Assembly (NCBI RefSeq): GCF_010093625.1
Contig: NW_022985378.1
Span: forward strand, 353,113-417,112
DNA length: 64,000 nt
Direction: 5' to 3'
DNA from: Macroventuria anomochaeta
Lineage: Eukaryota > Ascomycota > Dothideomycetes > Pleosporales > Didymellaceae
The notes under the pieces are model-generated. The model did not search any database and was not told the DNA's origin. It worked only from the letters and a program-made list of their open reading frames with translations. The stretch's first letter is position 1. Every line of letters begins with the position of its first letter. The position numbers and the translations under genes were made by a program. Shown here piece by piece: positions 1-12,474 of this stretch.

Positions 1-248
1 ACGAAGCTCTCCACCTCAAGCCAGCGTGGCCTCTGTTTGAGTGGAGGCGTGAAGGGTGAAAGCAGGCCAGGGGTTGTCTCTCCGCAATTAGCGAGCCGGA
101 TGCTTGGCGCTTCTTTCTCGAACACGTTGCTAGAAAGAGCTCACTGGACCCCCCTCTCCATCACCCATCTCGAGCGTCGCCTACGACCCCTTCTTCTTCA
201 CTTCCTTTTGTCTCTTTTCGCTTCTCTTGGGCCCCAAGACTCGCAATC

Positions 249-1832
249 ATGAGCGGCCGTAAGTGCAGCGCCCGCAATTCCTGGTCGCGCGATGCTGCAC
301 CCAGCTATGCGCGCGACCTGGTCCAGTTGAGATACATTGAGCCACAGCTAACAAGCATATAGTCCGGTTCCTCGATCTCGTCAAACCCTTCGTCCCTCTC
401 GTCCCCGAGATCCAGCTCCCCGAGAGCAAGGTGCCCTTCAACAACCGCCTGGTATGGACGGGTCTGACGCTGCTGGTCTTCCTGGTCATGAGCCAGATGC
501 CATTGTACGGCATTGTCTCCTCTGACACCTCGGACCCGCTCTACTGGCTGCGTATGATGATGGCCAGTAACAGAGGAACACTGATGGAGCTGGGTATCAC
601 CCCCATCATCACCTCCGGCATGGTCTTCCAGCTCCTCGCGGGTACCCACCTCATCGACGTCAACCTCGACCTCAAGTCCGACCGTGAGCTCTACCAGACC
701 GCCCAGAAGCTCCTGGCTATCCTCCTGTCCTTCGGTCAGGCCGTCGTCTATGTCATCTCTGGTCTTTACGGACAGCCCTCTGACCTCGGTGCTGGTATCT
801 GCGTTCTCCTCGTTCTCCAGCTCATGATCGCCGGTCTGATCGTCATTCTCCTCGACGAGCTGCTGCAGAAGGGCTACGGTCTTGGCAGCGGTATCTCGCT
901 CTTCATTGCGACCAACATCTGCGAGTCGATCATGTGGAAGGCTTTCTCGCCCACTACCATCAACACTGGCCGTGGTCCCGAGTTCGAGGGCGCTATCATT
1001 GCGCTTGTCCACCTGCTCTTCACCTGGCCCGACAAGACTGTCGCTCTCCGCGAGGCTTTCTACCGCCAGAACCTGCCCAACGTCATGAACCTGATCTCGA
1101 CCGTCATCGTCTTCGGCGCTGTCATCTACCTCCAGGGTTTCCGCGTTGAGATCCCCGTCAAGTCTGCTCGCCAGCGTGGTGTCCGCGGCTCGTACCCCGT
1201 CCGCCTGTTCTACACCTCCAATATGCCCATTATGCTGCAGTCGGCTCTGTCCTCCAACGTCTTCTTGTTCAGCCAGATGCTGTACAGCCGCTTCTCCGAC
1301 AACCTCCTTGTCCAGCTCATCGGTGTCTGGGAGCCTAAGGAGGGCTCTGCTCAGCTTTTCGCTACCTCCGGTATCGCTTACTACATGTACGCCTTTGTCT
1401 CCAAGCCTGCAACCATTAGTTACTAACGGATCTAGGTCCCCTCCTCTCAGCATGACCGAGGCTCTCTCCGACCCCCTCAAGACCGCTGTCTTCATCGTCT
1501 ACATGCTCGTCGCCTGCGCTGTCTTCTCCAAGACCTGGATCGAGGTCTCTGGCTCATCCCCTCGCGATGTCGCTAAGCAGCTGAAGGAGCAGGGTCTCGT
1601 TATGGCCGGTCACCGTGAGGAGTCCATGTACAAGGAGCTCAAGCGTGTCATCCCCACTGCTGCCGCTTTCGGTGGTGCTTGCATTGGTGCTCTCTCCGTC
1701 GGCAGCGACCTTCTCGGTGCTCTCGGCAGCGGAACTGGTATCCTGCTTGCTGTCACTATCATCTACGGCTACTTTGAGATCGCCGCCAAGGAGGGCGACA
1801 TGTCCGGCCTCAAGGGTATGGTCATGGGCTAA
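249..1832 (+). CDS. SEC61: Sec61 alpha, ER protein translocation channel
   Basis: Pore subunit of the Sec61/SecY translocon, which moves secretory proteins into or across the ER membrane. Exons are 249-258, 363-1386 and 1436-1832; the joined frame gives 476 residues, the usual family length. The first exon is only ten bases (Met-Ser-Gly plus one base) and joins to LRFLDLVKPFVPLVPE, a typical Sec61 N-terminus. The second intron (49 bp, branch TTACTAAC) joins GIAYY to MSPPLSMTEAL. The protein is very hydrophobic, with many membrane segments, and keeps the conserved cytosolic loop region around RVEIPVKSARQRG. The start is the ATG at 249 because the tiny exon restores the conserved N-terminus. 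Codon use is strongly biased to C-ending codons, as expected for high expression. A long minus-strand open frame opposite it is a shadow. Confidence 0.97.
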
Positions 1833-2086
1833 GTGCTTGTAGGAGAGAGCAATAGCAGATTGAAGATGATTTAGGGATTCTTATTTTGTATTGGATTACG
1901 AGAAGAGCGGGTTGCATCTAGATGCTGAAAAGCATGTGTACACTATAACCGTCACGACCCAAAAGCAAGCATTGTATGGATTCTGCTTGGTCTTTGAAGC
2001 TCAAAAGTCTTGATGTCTGATAGAGTAATGTACTATTGAAAAGACCATATGCCTCGACACTCGCTGACAACCTACACGCCTTCGTC

Positions 2087-2944
2087 TTACTTCCTTGCAA
2101 CAACAACCCACTGGCTAGCCTTCATCCTCACCTCATCCCCCTCCACCACCGTCCCAGGCTGTACCAACAACAGCTCTACCAGCTTATCCACAGCTTGATC
2201 CCACGTCTTCTCATCCCCCTCAACCCACCCCGCAATCCCCCCCAAATATGCCCAACTCTTCTCCGCCCACTCCCTCAACCCACTCCGCTTCACCACCGCC
2301 CACGCATCGCTCCTCTCAATCCTCATATCCTCTTCCTTGAACCCCGCTTCCTGCATCACTGCTTGAATATGCTGACCATCGTGCCATGCGACCACGGGTG
2401 TTGGGAAGACTTTGCCCGGTCGAATGGTCTCGTGCACGGCGCGCACGGGGAAGAGCCAAGTTACGTGCGCCCAGCAGTTCACTACGGCGGTGCCGCCGGG
2501 TTGGAGGGTACGGTAGATTTCCTTTGCGCCGTCGAGGCCGGCGCTGGTGGTGAAGAAGATGGCGATGTTGGTGAGGGAGTGCGTGAATGTGTTGTCTGCG
2601 AAGGAGAGGGACTCGCTTTTTTGGTTGGTGACGGAGATGGGCCAGGTGTGCTGTTTTGCGGAGTATTGCAACGCGGAGAGGAAGGGTGGGTCAATGTCTG
2701 TTGCGTGGATCTTGATGTTGCTGGGTGCGCGAGGGGAGGAGAGGATTAGGCGGCTGACGGTGCCTGAGCCGCATGCGTTGTCGTGGATGATAGAGCCGTC
2801 CTGAATGGGTGAAATGAGTGACAGATTGTGCTCGGCGAATTGCGCAGTTACGAGACCGCCTGTAGTTTCGTAGGTTGACACTTTATGAGCGCCTGATAGT
2901 AGGGCTTGAGCCTGTGGGGGCGGGTTGATGGTGGAGATGTTCAT
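2087..2944 (-). CDS. SAM-dependent class I methyltransferase
   Basis: Single-exon gene of 285 residues. The glycine-rich SAM-binding motif I is DNACGSGT (residues about 55-62), followed by an acidic motif ATDID (81-85) that should contact the ribose hydroxyls, and a LQPGG post-motif (about 147-151). These features fit the UbiE/Methyltransf_11/25 superfamily. The substrate cannot be told from sequence. I chose the ATG at 2944 (MNISTINPPP) because family similarity begins there; the open frame runs about 49 codons further upstream without clear conservation. It is transcribed away from the Zn2Cys6 regulator at 3615, with about 670 bp of shared upstream DNA. Confidence 0.88.
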   Translation of the reverse strand: MNISTINPPPQAQALLSGAHKVSTYETTGGLVTAQFAEHNLSLISPIQDGSIIHDNACGSGTVSRLILSSPRAPSNIKIHATDIDPPFLSALQYSAKQHTWPISVTNQKSESLSFADNTFTHSLTNIAIFFTTSAGLDGAKEIYRTLQPGGTAVVNCWAHVTWLFPVRAVHETIRPGKVFPTPVVAWHDGQHIQAVMQEAGFKEEDMRIERSDAWAVVKRSGLREWAEKSWAYLGGIAGWVEGDEKTWDQAVDKLVELLLVQPGTVVEGDEVRMKASQWVVVARK

Positions 2945-3614
2945 GGTTGCTGTGTTTGAGAAGGTACGGAGAAGATAAGATGACAAGACAACGAGATGAT
3001 CGGTCGGAAAGTCTGAGATGCGATGATACAGAGAAGCTTGATAGAAGGGACGTAGGCCCCATATACGGAGCATGTAGGGCATCGTGGACACATCGTGGAG
3101 ACGACTTAGCGCTTATGCCACGCTGGAATTGCAGGCCGTGTCAAACCACGTCTGAAGAAAGGATACCATAATACTCGGACATACTCTAGCTGTGCGAGCA
3201 GATGCCCCCTAAGCTCAGGAATCTGACACGGTGTTCGACGTGAGCAAAGGTGAAGCTGTCGGAGCCGGACTGAGGTGAGATGATTTGACGTTTGGGGTCT
3301 CCTCGGCTCCGGTGCTCGGATCCGGTCGCACCTTCTCACACTTGCTTCAATAATCCCATAGTATCTGCGCGACTCAAGACTCGTGAAGGCAGTCAGATAA
3401 ATTTTCGGCAATCGCCATGCTATGGACTTTGCTGTCGAAGTTCCTGGACGCAAGGGCAATGCTGAAGCCTCGCGGCGCGTCCATGACGTAGGTGTTTGGC
3501 TATGAGTTGATGCTGCTCGTAAATGCCTCTGGACGCCTGATAGCTGCTGCACATCTCCACCGACATGCATCCAACGCCCAAAGACCTTCATCACTATCAG
3601 ATCATGCCCAGTTC
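2945..3614. promoter_or_regulatory. divergent intergenic region between methyltransferase and Zn2Cys6 regulator
   Basis: 670 bp separate the two divergent starts, so both promoters must lie here. I see no clear TATA box and no tRNA or repeat. Short open frames here are not supported. A shared promoter for a regulator and its neighbouring enzyme would allow co-regulation, but that is inference. Confidence 0.4.
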
Positions 3615-5331
3615 ATGATGACACGTCGTAGTGCGGGATATGTGAGCAAGAAAGCGCACCGCAAGTCTCGTGGTGGATGCGTAACATGTAAGCGGAAGAA
3701 AGTCAAGGTAAAGCATCTCCTTAGATTGCGTGCTATTTCCCTCAGCTTTGAAGAGTTTCGAGGTTATGGAAGATTCATAGGTTGTTGTTGAGGTGCCCAA
3801 CGACACAGACTCTCTATCGAGGCTGGATATATTAAGATCAGCAAAGACGACGTTATTAGCAGACAGACCATGAGACACGATTATCAAGTGAACAAGGACT
3901 GATTCGACACAGTGCGATGAAGTCCAGCCAAGCTGCGGCTACTGCTCGTTACGCAGACTGAGCTGCGAATACATTCATGAGCCAACATCCGCATCAACAT
4001 CCGCATCGCCTGCATCTAACGCAACACTCAGCAATGGCAATTCTCCCGCTAGCACAGTCCCAGTCGAGGAGGCAGACTTCAATGATACTTCAACACCAAT
4101 ACCTTCGTGGCTTATACCAGCTGCGCAAGCAGCTTCTGGACCCATGCCTGGCTCAGGCTTCGAACTACTGCATCATTACAAGACCTTCACATGGCAAACG
4201 CTTACTGTGCGGGACGACGAGGTCGTTGTATCGATACACAGAGACTCCGTTCCCCGACTGTCGCTTTCGCATTCACACTTGCTCTACGCACTTCTCAGCA
4301 TCGCAGCATCCCACAGCAATGCGCTGACACCTTGCAAGCAGGCCGAAAACCTCGCACTAGTATACCGTCAACGAACCTTTGCGGAGTATAGCAAAGCCCT
4401 CCAGAATATCACTGCCGAAAACTACGAATCCGTCCTTGTCACCGGCATGCTCCTTTTGAGTCTAATAGCACCACCCGAATCGGACACCTCAAAGGACGAC
4501 GCGTACCTAGTCTGGATGGACTCGTTTCTGAAGATGAGCGAAGGCCTCCGCATCCTCGCATCTCTACGCTGGGCAGCCGGTATCGAAAAACTCTCCGTCT
4601 ATCCTCTCATCTGCAGAGAATTGAGAATACTGCCACCGCCACCAACCTTTCAACCCAGCGACAATCGTAACCTGCATACTCGTGTCGGTGCAGTAGGCAC
4701 AACGCCCAACCATCCAAACCCTCCGTCAACATACTACCTGCAGCACTCCGAGGCTTCACCAGTGTTTCTCCCTCCTCCGCTGATGAATCTGTTGGCGTCA
4801 CTTAGCAATGCAGACTCAGGCTCAGGTCCCCTGGACATGCACGCGAATACGCTGTATCCTGTGTTGCATGCGTTCAGCCCGATCTTCCTGAGTCTGTACT
4901 ACTACCACCTTAACCCTGATTTCTTCGTTCGTGTATTTGTATTCTGCTCATTTCTCATGCCGGACTTCTTGTTGCTTGTCAAGAACAGAGAACCGCGAGC
5001 GCTTGTGCTAGTTGCGTGGTGGTTTGCACTTGCGGGTCTGGCACCTAGGGGCTGGTGGGTGGGAAAGTCGGTGGAGAAGTTTGTGGAGGCAGTCGGTAGG
5101 ATTGTGAAAGAAAAAGGTGACCAAGCGACGCAAAGAGCGTTTGAAAGCGTCGAAGACGTTATTCGCATACTAAAGTGCGGAGGTAGTCATGCAGCCGCAA
5201 GAAGCGTATTTGTAGAGTGGAGTGGTGTGGATTGGGATGAAGGGCCTAAAAAGGCAGATGCGTGGGAAGCAAGTCTCTTGGCAGACTGGAGTACAGATCT
5301 TGACTTCGACTCCAGGATGTTCTCTCGTTGA
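3615..5331 (+). CDS. Zn2Cys6 fungal transcription factor
   Basis: Exons 3615-3707 and 3913-5331, 503 residues. The intron (205 bp) splits the zinc cluster: exon 1 supplies Cys22 and Cys25 (GGCVTCKRKKVK) and exon 2 supplies Cys32, 39, 42 and 49. Joined, they match C-X2-C-X6-C-X6-C-X2-C-X6-C exactly, the Gal4-type DNA-binding domain. A Ser/Thr/Ala-rich linker follows, then a helical domain beginning near PMPGSGFELLHHYKTFTWQT that resembles the sterol-uptake-control (UPC2-like, DUF3468) regulators. Exon 1 starts at the first of two adjacent ATGs (MMTRRSAGY). The gene lies between a methyltransferase (divergent) and a GNAT acetyltransferase (convergent). Target genes are unknown. Confidence 0.9.
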
Positions 5332-5478
5332 GTGCTTGATTGCAGCAGAATCATTGAAAGTCTCCAGGGTTTCTTACGCACGAGCGCAGACTCGAGGTAT
5401 ACGCTGTGACGAGCTCTAAGACACATTCACGTTTTGCTGACAGTCACTGCAGTCTTATCGACTGCCTCCAGGCTTTCA

Positions 5479-6416
5479 CTACGCCCTCCCAAACCGCGAG
5501 TCTCCAGCCTCCCTGGGCTTCCTCAGCATGCAATACAACTTTATTGCATCTTTTTCTCCATCACCGTCCTTGCACTCCATCTCCCTCGCCAACTCAAACC
5601 CAAACTTCTCATAGATCGGCACATTAGGCACCTTCCTCGAGCTCTCCAAATAGCACCCAACACCCTCCTTATCCGCCATCCTAAGCACCTCCTCCATCAA
5701 CTTCCTCCCCACACCCTTCCCCTGCGCCTCCGGCAACACCGTCACAATATTACAAAAGTAATACCCCTTATCGCTTGTCCAAAGCTCCTTCTGCGCCTCC
5801 GCCTGCCGCGCTTTCCAGACCCAATATCGCTGTATGCTGAGCCCGCCGCGACCGTACCAGGCATTCATCCGGATTTGGTTCAGCCAGAGCCACCAATAGG
5901 AGAGGTACAGGGACCATGATTCGGGTTGGGACGGTGGCTGGGGCGGCATCCACATCGCGCAGCCGAGGATCTTGGAGGGGTTCGAGGAGTCGCGTGCGAC
6001 GTGGAAGAGGCCGTGGGATATGCCCCAGTGGCAGCGGAGGGTTAGGGAGACGCGATTTCGTATGAGGTTGAGCTGAGAGAAGTGTCAGTGTGAGGTTATG
6101 GATGGGCTCTCGTTATGGTAGAGCATGGAGGTTTTAGCAGTTCTTGGGCACTTGTCTCCTGTAGATAAAGTACTTTGTAATACTCAACTTGACTATGAGG
6201 TCACACGCCTTAAGCCATTTTGCTTTGACTACCCCCCAAGAAATGCGCTTATGTTCGGCTTTCTCTGTACCGTGATGGGTTGGGTGGGACATTGCGTACC
6301 TTTGAGCGGTCAGGATAGACCCAATTATTATATGGATCATCTGCAAAGGCTTGTTGTATCGTATCAATGGCGCCGTCTATATCCGCTTCCGTCATTCGAG
6401 TGACTTCGATAGGCAT
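5479..6416 (-). CDS. GNAT-family N-acetyltransferase
   Basis: Two exons on the minus strand: 6300-6416 and 5479-6072, with a 227 bp intron starting GTACGC. The joined protein is 236 residues. Exon 1 reads MPIEVTRMTEADIDGAI and then QQAFADDP, a typical GNAT beginning; exon 2 continues with NRVSLTLRCHWGISHGLFHV. The acetyl-CoA pyrophosphate-binding loop is at LPEAQGKGVGRKLM (Q-x-x-G-x-G type), followed by the YEKFGFE C-terminal motif found in many fungal GNATs. The acceptor substrate is unknown. Its 3' end faces that of the Zn2Cys6 regulator, 147 bp apart. Confidence 0.85.
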
Positions 6417-6968
6417 CTTGGTAGCGTTTCGATAAATTTAGGGATTATGGGGGTTTGACAAGAATGAGTTTGATCTCTGCGTTATCCTCAGGGCGGCTTG
6501 ACATGAACATTCACTTGTAGAAGCGAAAACAAAGTGTTGAGAGCAGAGAATGCCATTGTGTGTGGGGAATGAAGTTGTTAGTGAGGGCTGGTTGGCATTC
6601 GAGATACGGCGGGGACAAGACGATACTTTTGGCAGGTCCAAGCGGGTGGCAGTTATAAGCGAACTTGCTCTATGGACACTGAACAGCAGCATGCAGCCTT
6701 ACCTCAACCTGAACCCCGCACATTTGTCAAGATGCACGAGCTGGTCTTTCGACATCTCGCCGTATCACTTGGATCGCTTCGCAGTCAAGGCAGTGCACAT
6801 GTCTTCTATGAATGGATTTATCATTTCGAACAAGCTCACTAAGCACAATACTGGGAAAGAAGATGACCTCCCATTGGCAAACACATGCACACTGCCGACG
6901 TTATTCACGGAGAGCCTTAATGCCACACAGGGTGCTTTCGGACTTTCCGAGTCGGGACTTACACATGC
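6417..6968. other. intergenic, no supported gene
   Basis: Upstream DNA of the GNAT gene running into the kinase relic. One 184-codon open frame (6550-7104) overlaps the relic in another frame and has no recognisable features; I see nothing else. Confidence 0.4.
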
Positions 6969-8774
6969 TTGGCTGCCTATGCCCAGGAACCTCCTTCTCC
7001 GACCGATTGGATACCTCGATCGTCGGCTTTCATTTGCAAAATTCCAGAGCAATATCCTGCGCAGTCACTTGAGCAAGTTCAATGGAGAAGATGGAACAGA
7101 ATGAATTTGCCAGCCCACTTTGCATTGAAAACAGTGGCTCGCTCATGCGGAGTCAAAGGGCTCTCGGTGAAGGAGAATTCGGAACCGTTGACGAAGTGTT
7201 CCTACCGACCAAACCAGAACCTTTGATATGTGTGCGAAAGCGTGTAGCAAAACCGAAGCAATGGAATACTCACAGGAGAGTCATGGAGGCTTTCATCCGA
7301 GAAGTATCGGTCATGGCAAAGTTGATCACATCCATTGTGTCCGTCTTATTGGCAGCTACACAGATCGCGGGGTTCTGGGTATCCTCCTACAACCTTTGTC
7401 GGACATGTATCTGGCTGTCTTACTTGAAGCGGAGGAGACATCAGAAGAATGGGACTGTCTACTCGAGCAAAGTATAGGTTGTGTTTGTGCAGCTCTGGCG
7501 TACCTCCATGTAAAACAGATCCGATCAGTTAAGTCTTACAGACCAAGTGCAGTATGTTCTGCGTACTCATCAAGTTCTAGGCACGAAGACCTCAAACCTC
7601 AATATCTTGATACGAGGTACTGACATTTTACTGACCGACTTTGGCTTCAGGTGAGCTGTATGCCATGTTCAACAATCAACACACTGACCGCGAACAGCTT
7701 GGATTTCTCTGGAACTTCGGTATCGACTATTGCTGGTGAGCCAAAGGGATGGACGCATCGCTATGCGGCACCAGAGGTGTTGAATTCCCAAGCTCGTAAC
7801 GGGTCTTCAGACATATGAGATTATATCGGCCCTTGCTGGCTACACATTGTCAGAGATGAAGGATCATTGGAGGCAAGTGGGCAATGGCAACATCAGCTAC
7901 GCGTTCAACAAAGAAGCAGTCATCACTTGGATGTCAGAATCACGATCGATGTACCACGGTCACGCACTCTTGGATGATTCGGACCCCGATTTATTGGATC
8001 TAGCTGACATCAAACATTCGAAGCTCCGTGGAACTATGTCCATATCTTTTGACTGCACTTGAGCATGACCCTCGACTCCGACCCACGGTCAGCCAGGTGC
8101 TGGGTCGTCTGGAAGATCTTCACACCCTTCTCCCCGACCATGGCCGTCTTTATGGAGACTGCTGCAAGGCAACTATTTCTATCAGATCATCACAACATAG
8201 ATCTGAGTAGATTCCTTCGCGTATCATCGATAGGGCATCTTCTCCCCTCTTGGTCCGAAGAACATACGTACATCCTTCTCACATACACCGGGTCTCCATA
8301 TACTCTTGGACGGATTGGAATGTTCCCGAGGAGACAGAAGAACACAATACCTACTTGAGGTCGGTCTTCCAGTCTATGCAAGCATTGCAACGCATCTACT
8401 CTGCTTGGCCATTGCTCTCGCACAGCAATTATTATGATGGACCGCTTAGTTATTTCAAGAACCCAACGTCTAACCTAGATCACACCGGGCGAAAGGCTGC
8501 TGCTGTTGCTAGCATGAAGCTTCTGCGTTTGAAGCATGTCGTCTTTACATCCAAAACTTGCTACGTCCGACTACTATCACAAACCTCGAACGATCCGACC
8601 TCCCATGAACGTGTGGCGCAGATTACGCTAGTCCCCATAGATCTTCCGAGGTCAGAATTCCGATATCAGTTCTTCCTGATGCTGTCCTTTGCCGTTTTAA
8701 AGGAGCGAGATCTGCCTTGCGAGACCTTGGACATCATTGACTGGAAATGGCTGCAAAAAAGGCACATCACATAA
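6969..8774 (+). pseudogene. decayed protein kinase gene
   Basis: Kinase motifs appear in the correct order but in different frames. The nucleotide loop ALGEGEFGTVDEVF lies in the frame open at 7082-7477. The frame changes near 7320, where IHCVRLIGSYTDRG begins (7228-7623 frame). A catalytic-loop piece HEDLKPQ follows at about 7581, then LLTDFGF (the DFG motif) near 7630, an intron-like gap (about 7651-7697), then GWTHRYAAPEVLN near 7750. ALEHDPRLRPTVSQVL (end of the C-lobe) is in a third frame at 8053. That frame continues to 8774 as a roughly 190-residue tail of unknown type, broken by an in-frame TAG at 8208-8210. The catalytic-loop splice donor also looks lost. At least three frame changes plus a stop argue for a pseudogene rather than introns. 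The 5' limit is uncertain (about 6.95-7.08 kb). Confidence 0.8.
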
Positions 8775-11700
8775 GAGATCGTCGGTACAGTCCCGATTGA
8801 ATGCTTCTCACATACACTTACTTCTTGCTGCTTCCCGTCATGCTTAGACTTGACATGAAGCACGAGGCGTAGGCGGTCATGCGACAAAAGACAGCCAGAC
8901 ACAGCACCAGCTGATTCTCGCCTTCCATTAAGGAGGCTGAAGGTATGTAGCAAATCTCAGGTAGCTGGTTGACGTGGGCAAAATGCTCTATAGTCCTTAA
9001 CCTCTAAATAGACGTGTGGAATTTGCGCAAATTGACTGTGATAGTCTCCTTAGCTTTGGAGAACCATGCTTGATCTATGTGTCTCCGTAACACGGAGAGT
9101 AGGATGTGATGAAGTGATCCAACTCAATGATAGAAGGGTTGTGGTAACACAACATCAGTATATGGATGCCCTCCAAGACGTTCGCTTCGTACAAATCCAC
9201 GGTCTGCTTGATGCGCGTACACCTGCCTATTGTTGACCTTGAACAAGACCCTGGATACCCACCTTTGTACATCATCTCAACACCACGAGCTATTACGCGT
9301 ATCCGTCCATCCCGCGTCGCTACCAGACCTCGTTCTGCTGCAGCCTAAAACCAAGCGATCGCTCGTTGTTATCGTCAAGATGATCGTCCGTGGAGCAACC
9401 AAGCCTTAAGCCCCGCATTACAACGTCTTCGTCATGATCGACACACCTGCTTTTCACGTTCGCCTAGAATTACGACCGATGACATCTTCATGCAACATCG
9501 AAGATTAGGAACGGCGCGGGACCCGTTTGCCTAAATTCTTGACCTGCGTTGGTTCGCCTTCAGGGTTTGAAGGGGCAAGATGGCTTCCTGAAGGTCGAGA
9601 CCCACTTCGCTGTGAAGATGATGCAACAGCGGGAAATCGTTGTAAGACTGCAGGACGATCTGCGACAGGAAGATATTTCTTTCTTTCGGAGAAACGAGCG
9701 GATCTGTGTCGTTATTCACTGTATTCTTGGTACAGTAGAAGTCATTGTAAGCTGTTGCTGTAAGCCAATCCGCTGAAGACTTGTGGCTTTCTATCATCCC
9801 AAGATGAACTGTAAGGCTTAAGCATGTGCAAGACGAAGGCTGCGTTGCAGAGATAGTCAGCGAGTCGCTTTGTGATGATCGAGAACAGCCAGAGACAGCC
9901 TGCGGCGGTCAACCCCAGATGAGTCCTGCGCGCAGATCTGGTGTGTGCTAAGCCGATCATCTAGTGCCGCTTAGATGAAGACGTGCGGTCAGAGAGAATC
10001 ATGAGTAAGTTGGCCAATCAAGTGTAAGTGTAGTAGCTCCATAGCGTACTCGGTTTGTTTCCTCCCGGACCAGTGGTCAAGGTTTGGTTGTTTCGATGTT
10101 TCGTAACGACATTTGCACACTCTATGGGACCCGCCATAACCGTGGTCCAGATGTTCGACATGATGGCAAGCACGGAAAGGTCCTCGACTACGGTCAGCTG
10201 AATCGTGGCGTGCAAATGTCGGATCTGCCGAAGTCGCTTCGTGGTGATGCAAGTAGGCGGACCGGCGGTGAGTTGCAGATTAATCGGGCAGCAATGAAGC
10301 GAGCGGAAGAGGCGGAAGAGCAAGAAGGACCCGAAGTGAGACGCTTTGCGGGATTACACCGGTGTAAGTCAACCCTGTGTGTCGTGCATGTTGTGTATGG
10401 CGGTCTGGGGCGTCAAAGACTTCCTTGTTCGATCCTGGAGGTCGTCAATGCACTTTGAGTGAAGAGGGGTTACAAAAGTGTGGCTGATAGAGAAGAGTTG
10501 TGTTGCTTCGAGGCTTGGACCGATACATGACAAGGAGAACAAGCCCGGTCATGAGAGAGGCAGCTGGGAAAATATCATGCCATTGTGGCTTGCCGGACGA
10601 TAATGGGTATCCTTGCTTTGCACGGGCAGATCAGATCTGTCTCGAGCTCTGAAGCCAAAAGTAAGCGCTTGATGTGCGGGGATATCACGGCAAGAACCTG
10701 CATGTGACTCCATTCGTGCATACGAGCTCTTGACATGACGATTGGGGAAGGAGCCCTGGAAGACTTCGTGGTTGCACACAACGCGGGAAGTGTGGCCTGG
10801 ACGAATCGTCCGCAGGGTACGATGTTCCTAAGCTGAAGAAGGCTTGGTAATTGAATAGTGTGGTTCGCAGGCAATCTGTGTAAGAAAATGCACGGTCGTA
10901 CTCGTTCTTGTGGAAGGAGCCAGCCCCAGTTCACCGTCGCTCTGCTCAATTTGTTGTTTTCGGTCGCCGTAACAAGGTAAGATGTCCCAGACCAGCTGCG
11001 GCTTGGTTGCAGATGGATCAAAGCCAGAACTCTTAGCCCGTTTGCTGGTGTAGTGAGCGGAGTTCGAGCTCCACTAGGACAGATGGCCATATATCAACAC
11101 CGGAAGATGTGGAATTCATGCTACAAAAATACAGATGTGGATGCGGAGCGCAAGCTAACATGACTATTGGGCCCCGTATCGCGTCGAATATTGCATGCGC
11201 CAACATGGCGGCCTTGTTGCAGAGTGAGCAAATATTCATTAATCCTCCAGCAGGTGGTCCGATCCTCGGACGCTGTGGTCATGTAGCCAGGGTATCAACC
11301 TTCATGAAGGTAGATTCTGTTGTTACGCCCTTGTACGCGATTATCGCCTTCTTGTTAGAACAGAACACTCACACAAGCACAAGACGAAGCTTGTATCACC
11401 TTGTGATCAGGCTGCCGTGGGGTTGGACGCGAGTTCAGAAATGAACATCTCCGGATCACAGTGACGGCAAAAGGAAACATTCCTGCGTATGAAACCAAGT
11501 CCCACCCGATCCTAGCGAGACTGTTGTTGCAGAGGACGATTGACTGCAAGTTAATGCGCCGATCCAGTCGCCCACTGATGGGCCATTTCAGCGTGCGACC
11601 GGCAACGGCTGATCACGGTGATCGAGCTCGGATGTAATCGCAAGGAAGCATTCAACGATGTGTGCATGCAGTGACACCTTACTTGCAGACGTCTGTTGAA

Positions 11701-12474
11701 TCTGCGCGTCGTAGCGAGGACTGTCGTGTTCGTCGGCTGGGCGTTCCTAGCAGCGGCAGGTTACGGCCAAAACAGTAACCTTGTCAGAAGCCTCGTGTTT
11801 GAGGACCATGGGAGAGACCCATCAAGTTGTGCAAGAGTGCAAGCCTTCTTGTTACGTTCCACGGTGTTTGCCGACGACCTAGCAATTTTGTTGGGCCCTG
11901 TTGATTGTGACGATCCCAGCCCTGGAGGCATTCAAAGCGGTGACATTTGCACAAGCACGAAGGACAACATCAAGGCGCCGACTGTCCGAGGGGAGTGTTG
12001 ATCAAGACTGTCAGGAGAGACCTGATTGGTTGACTCGTTCCAACGTCGAACAGGCCCAATGCGCAAGTCGAAGCTAATCCTTACATCAAGGGTAAAGTCC
12101 AGCATGACCCACAGAACAATTCATGGTGTTTTGATATCACCCTAGGCGCAGTCTAGAACACGCATTGTGAGCATCAGCTCCTAGCTAGGATCGGCAACAC
12201 GCACATAGAAGCTAGTGATCCACTTTTTTCTCTTACTGTTTCCACACCACCTGCTTCAGAGCATGTCGCTGTATCGGGAACGGAGGTAGGCGTATCTATG
12301 GCAAAGTTATATGTTCGATGTAAAGTGTCACGCATAATCTGGAGAACTTGAGCGGCTCCCAGATGATACATAATACCCAATATCTTTCAAAGTTGCGGAA
12401 CTCAGGTCCCTCGCGCTAAGAAAAGAAACCTTCTTGACCAGCAAGTGTTGGAGACGACGAACCGACCACAAGGG
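8775..12474. other. gene-poor region
   Basis: 3.7 kb with only short, overlapping open frames on both strands. The longest ATG-started one is 10575-11090 on the minus strand (171 codons); it has no recognisable motif or coding bias. I see no terminal repeats, transposase motifs, tRNA or rRNA. It may be old decayed sequence following the kinase relic. Confidence 0.4.

Noticed and set aside
305..1495. 396-codon minus-strand open frame opposite SEC61
   Set aside because: Acidic, low-complexity shadow caused by the strong C-ending codon bias of SEC61; no motifs.
10961..10980. CGTAACAAGG-like string resembling the 3' end of 18S rRNA
   Set aside because: Flanking bases do not match rRNA on either side; a short chance match.
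10575..11090. 171-codon minus-strand ATG-started frame
   Set aside because: No motif, no coding bias and no splice partners; isolated in gene-poor DNA.
11696..12001. 101-codon frame with a hydrophobic start suggesting a secreted protein
   Set aside because: It begins with TTG and has no in-frame ATG; no upstream exon found.
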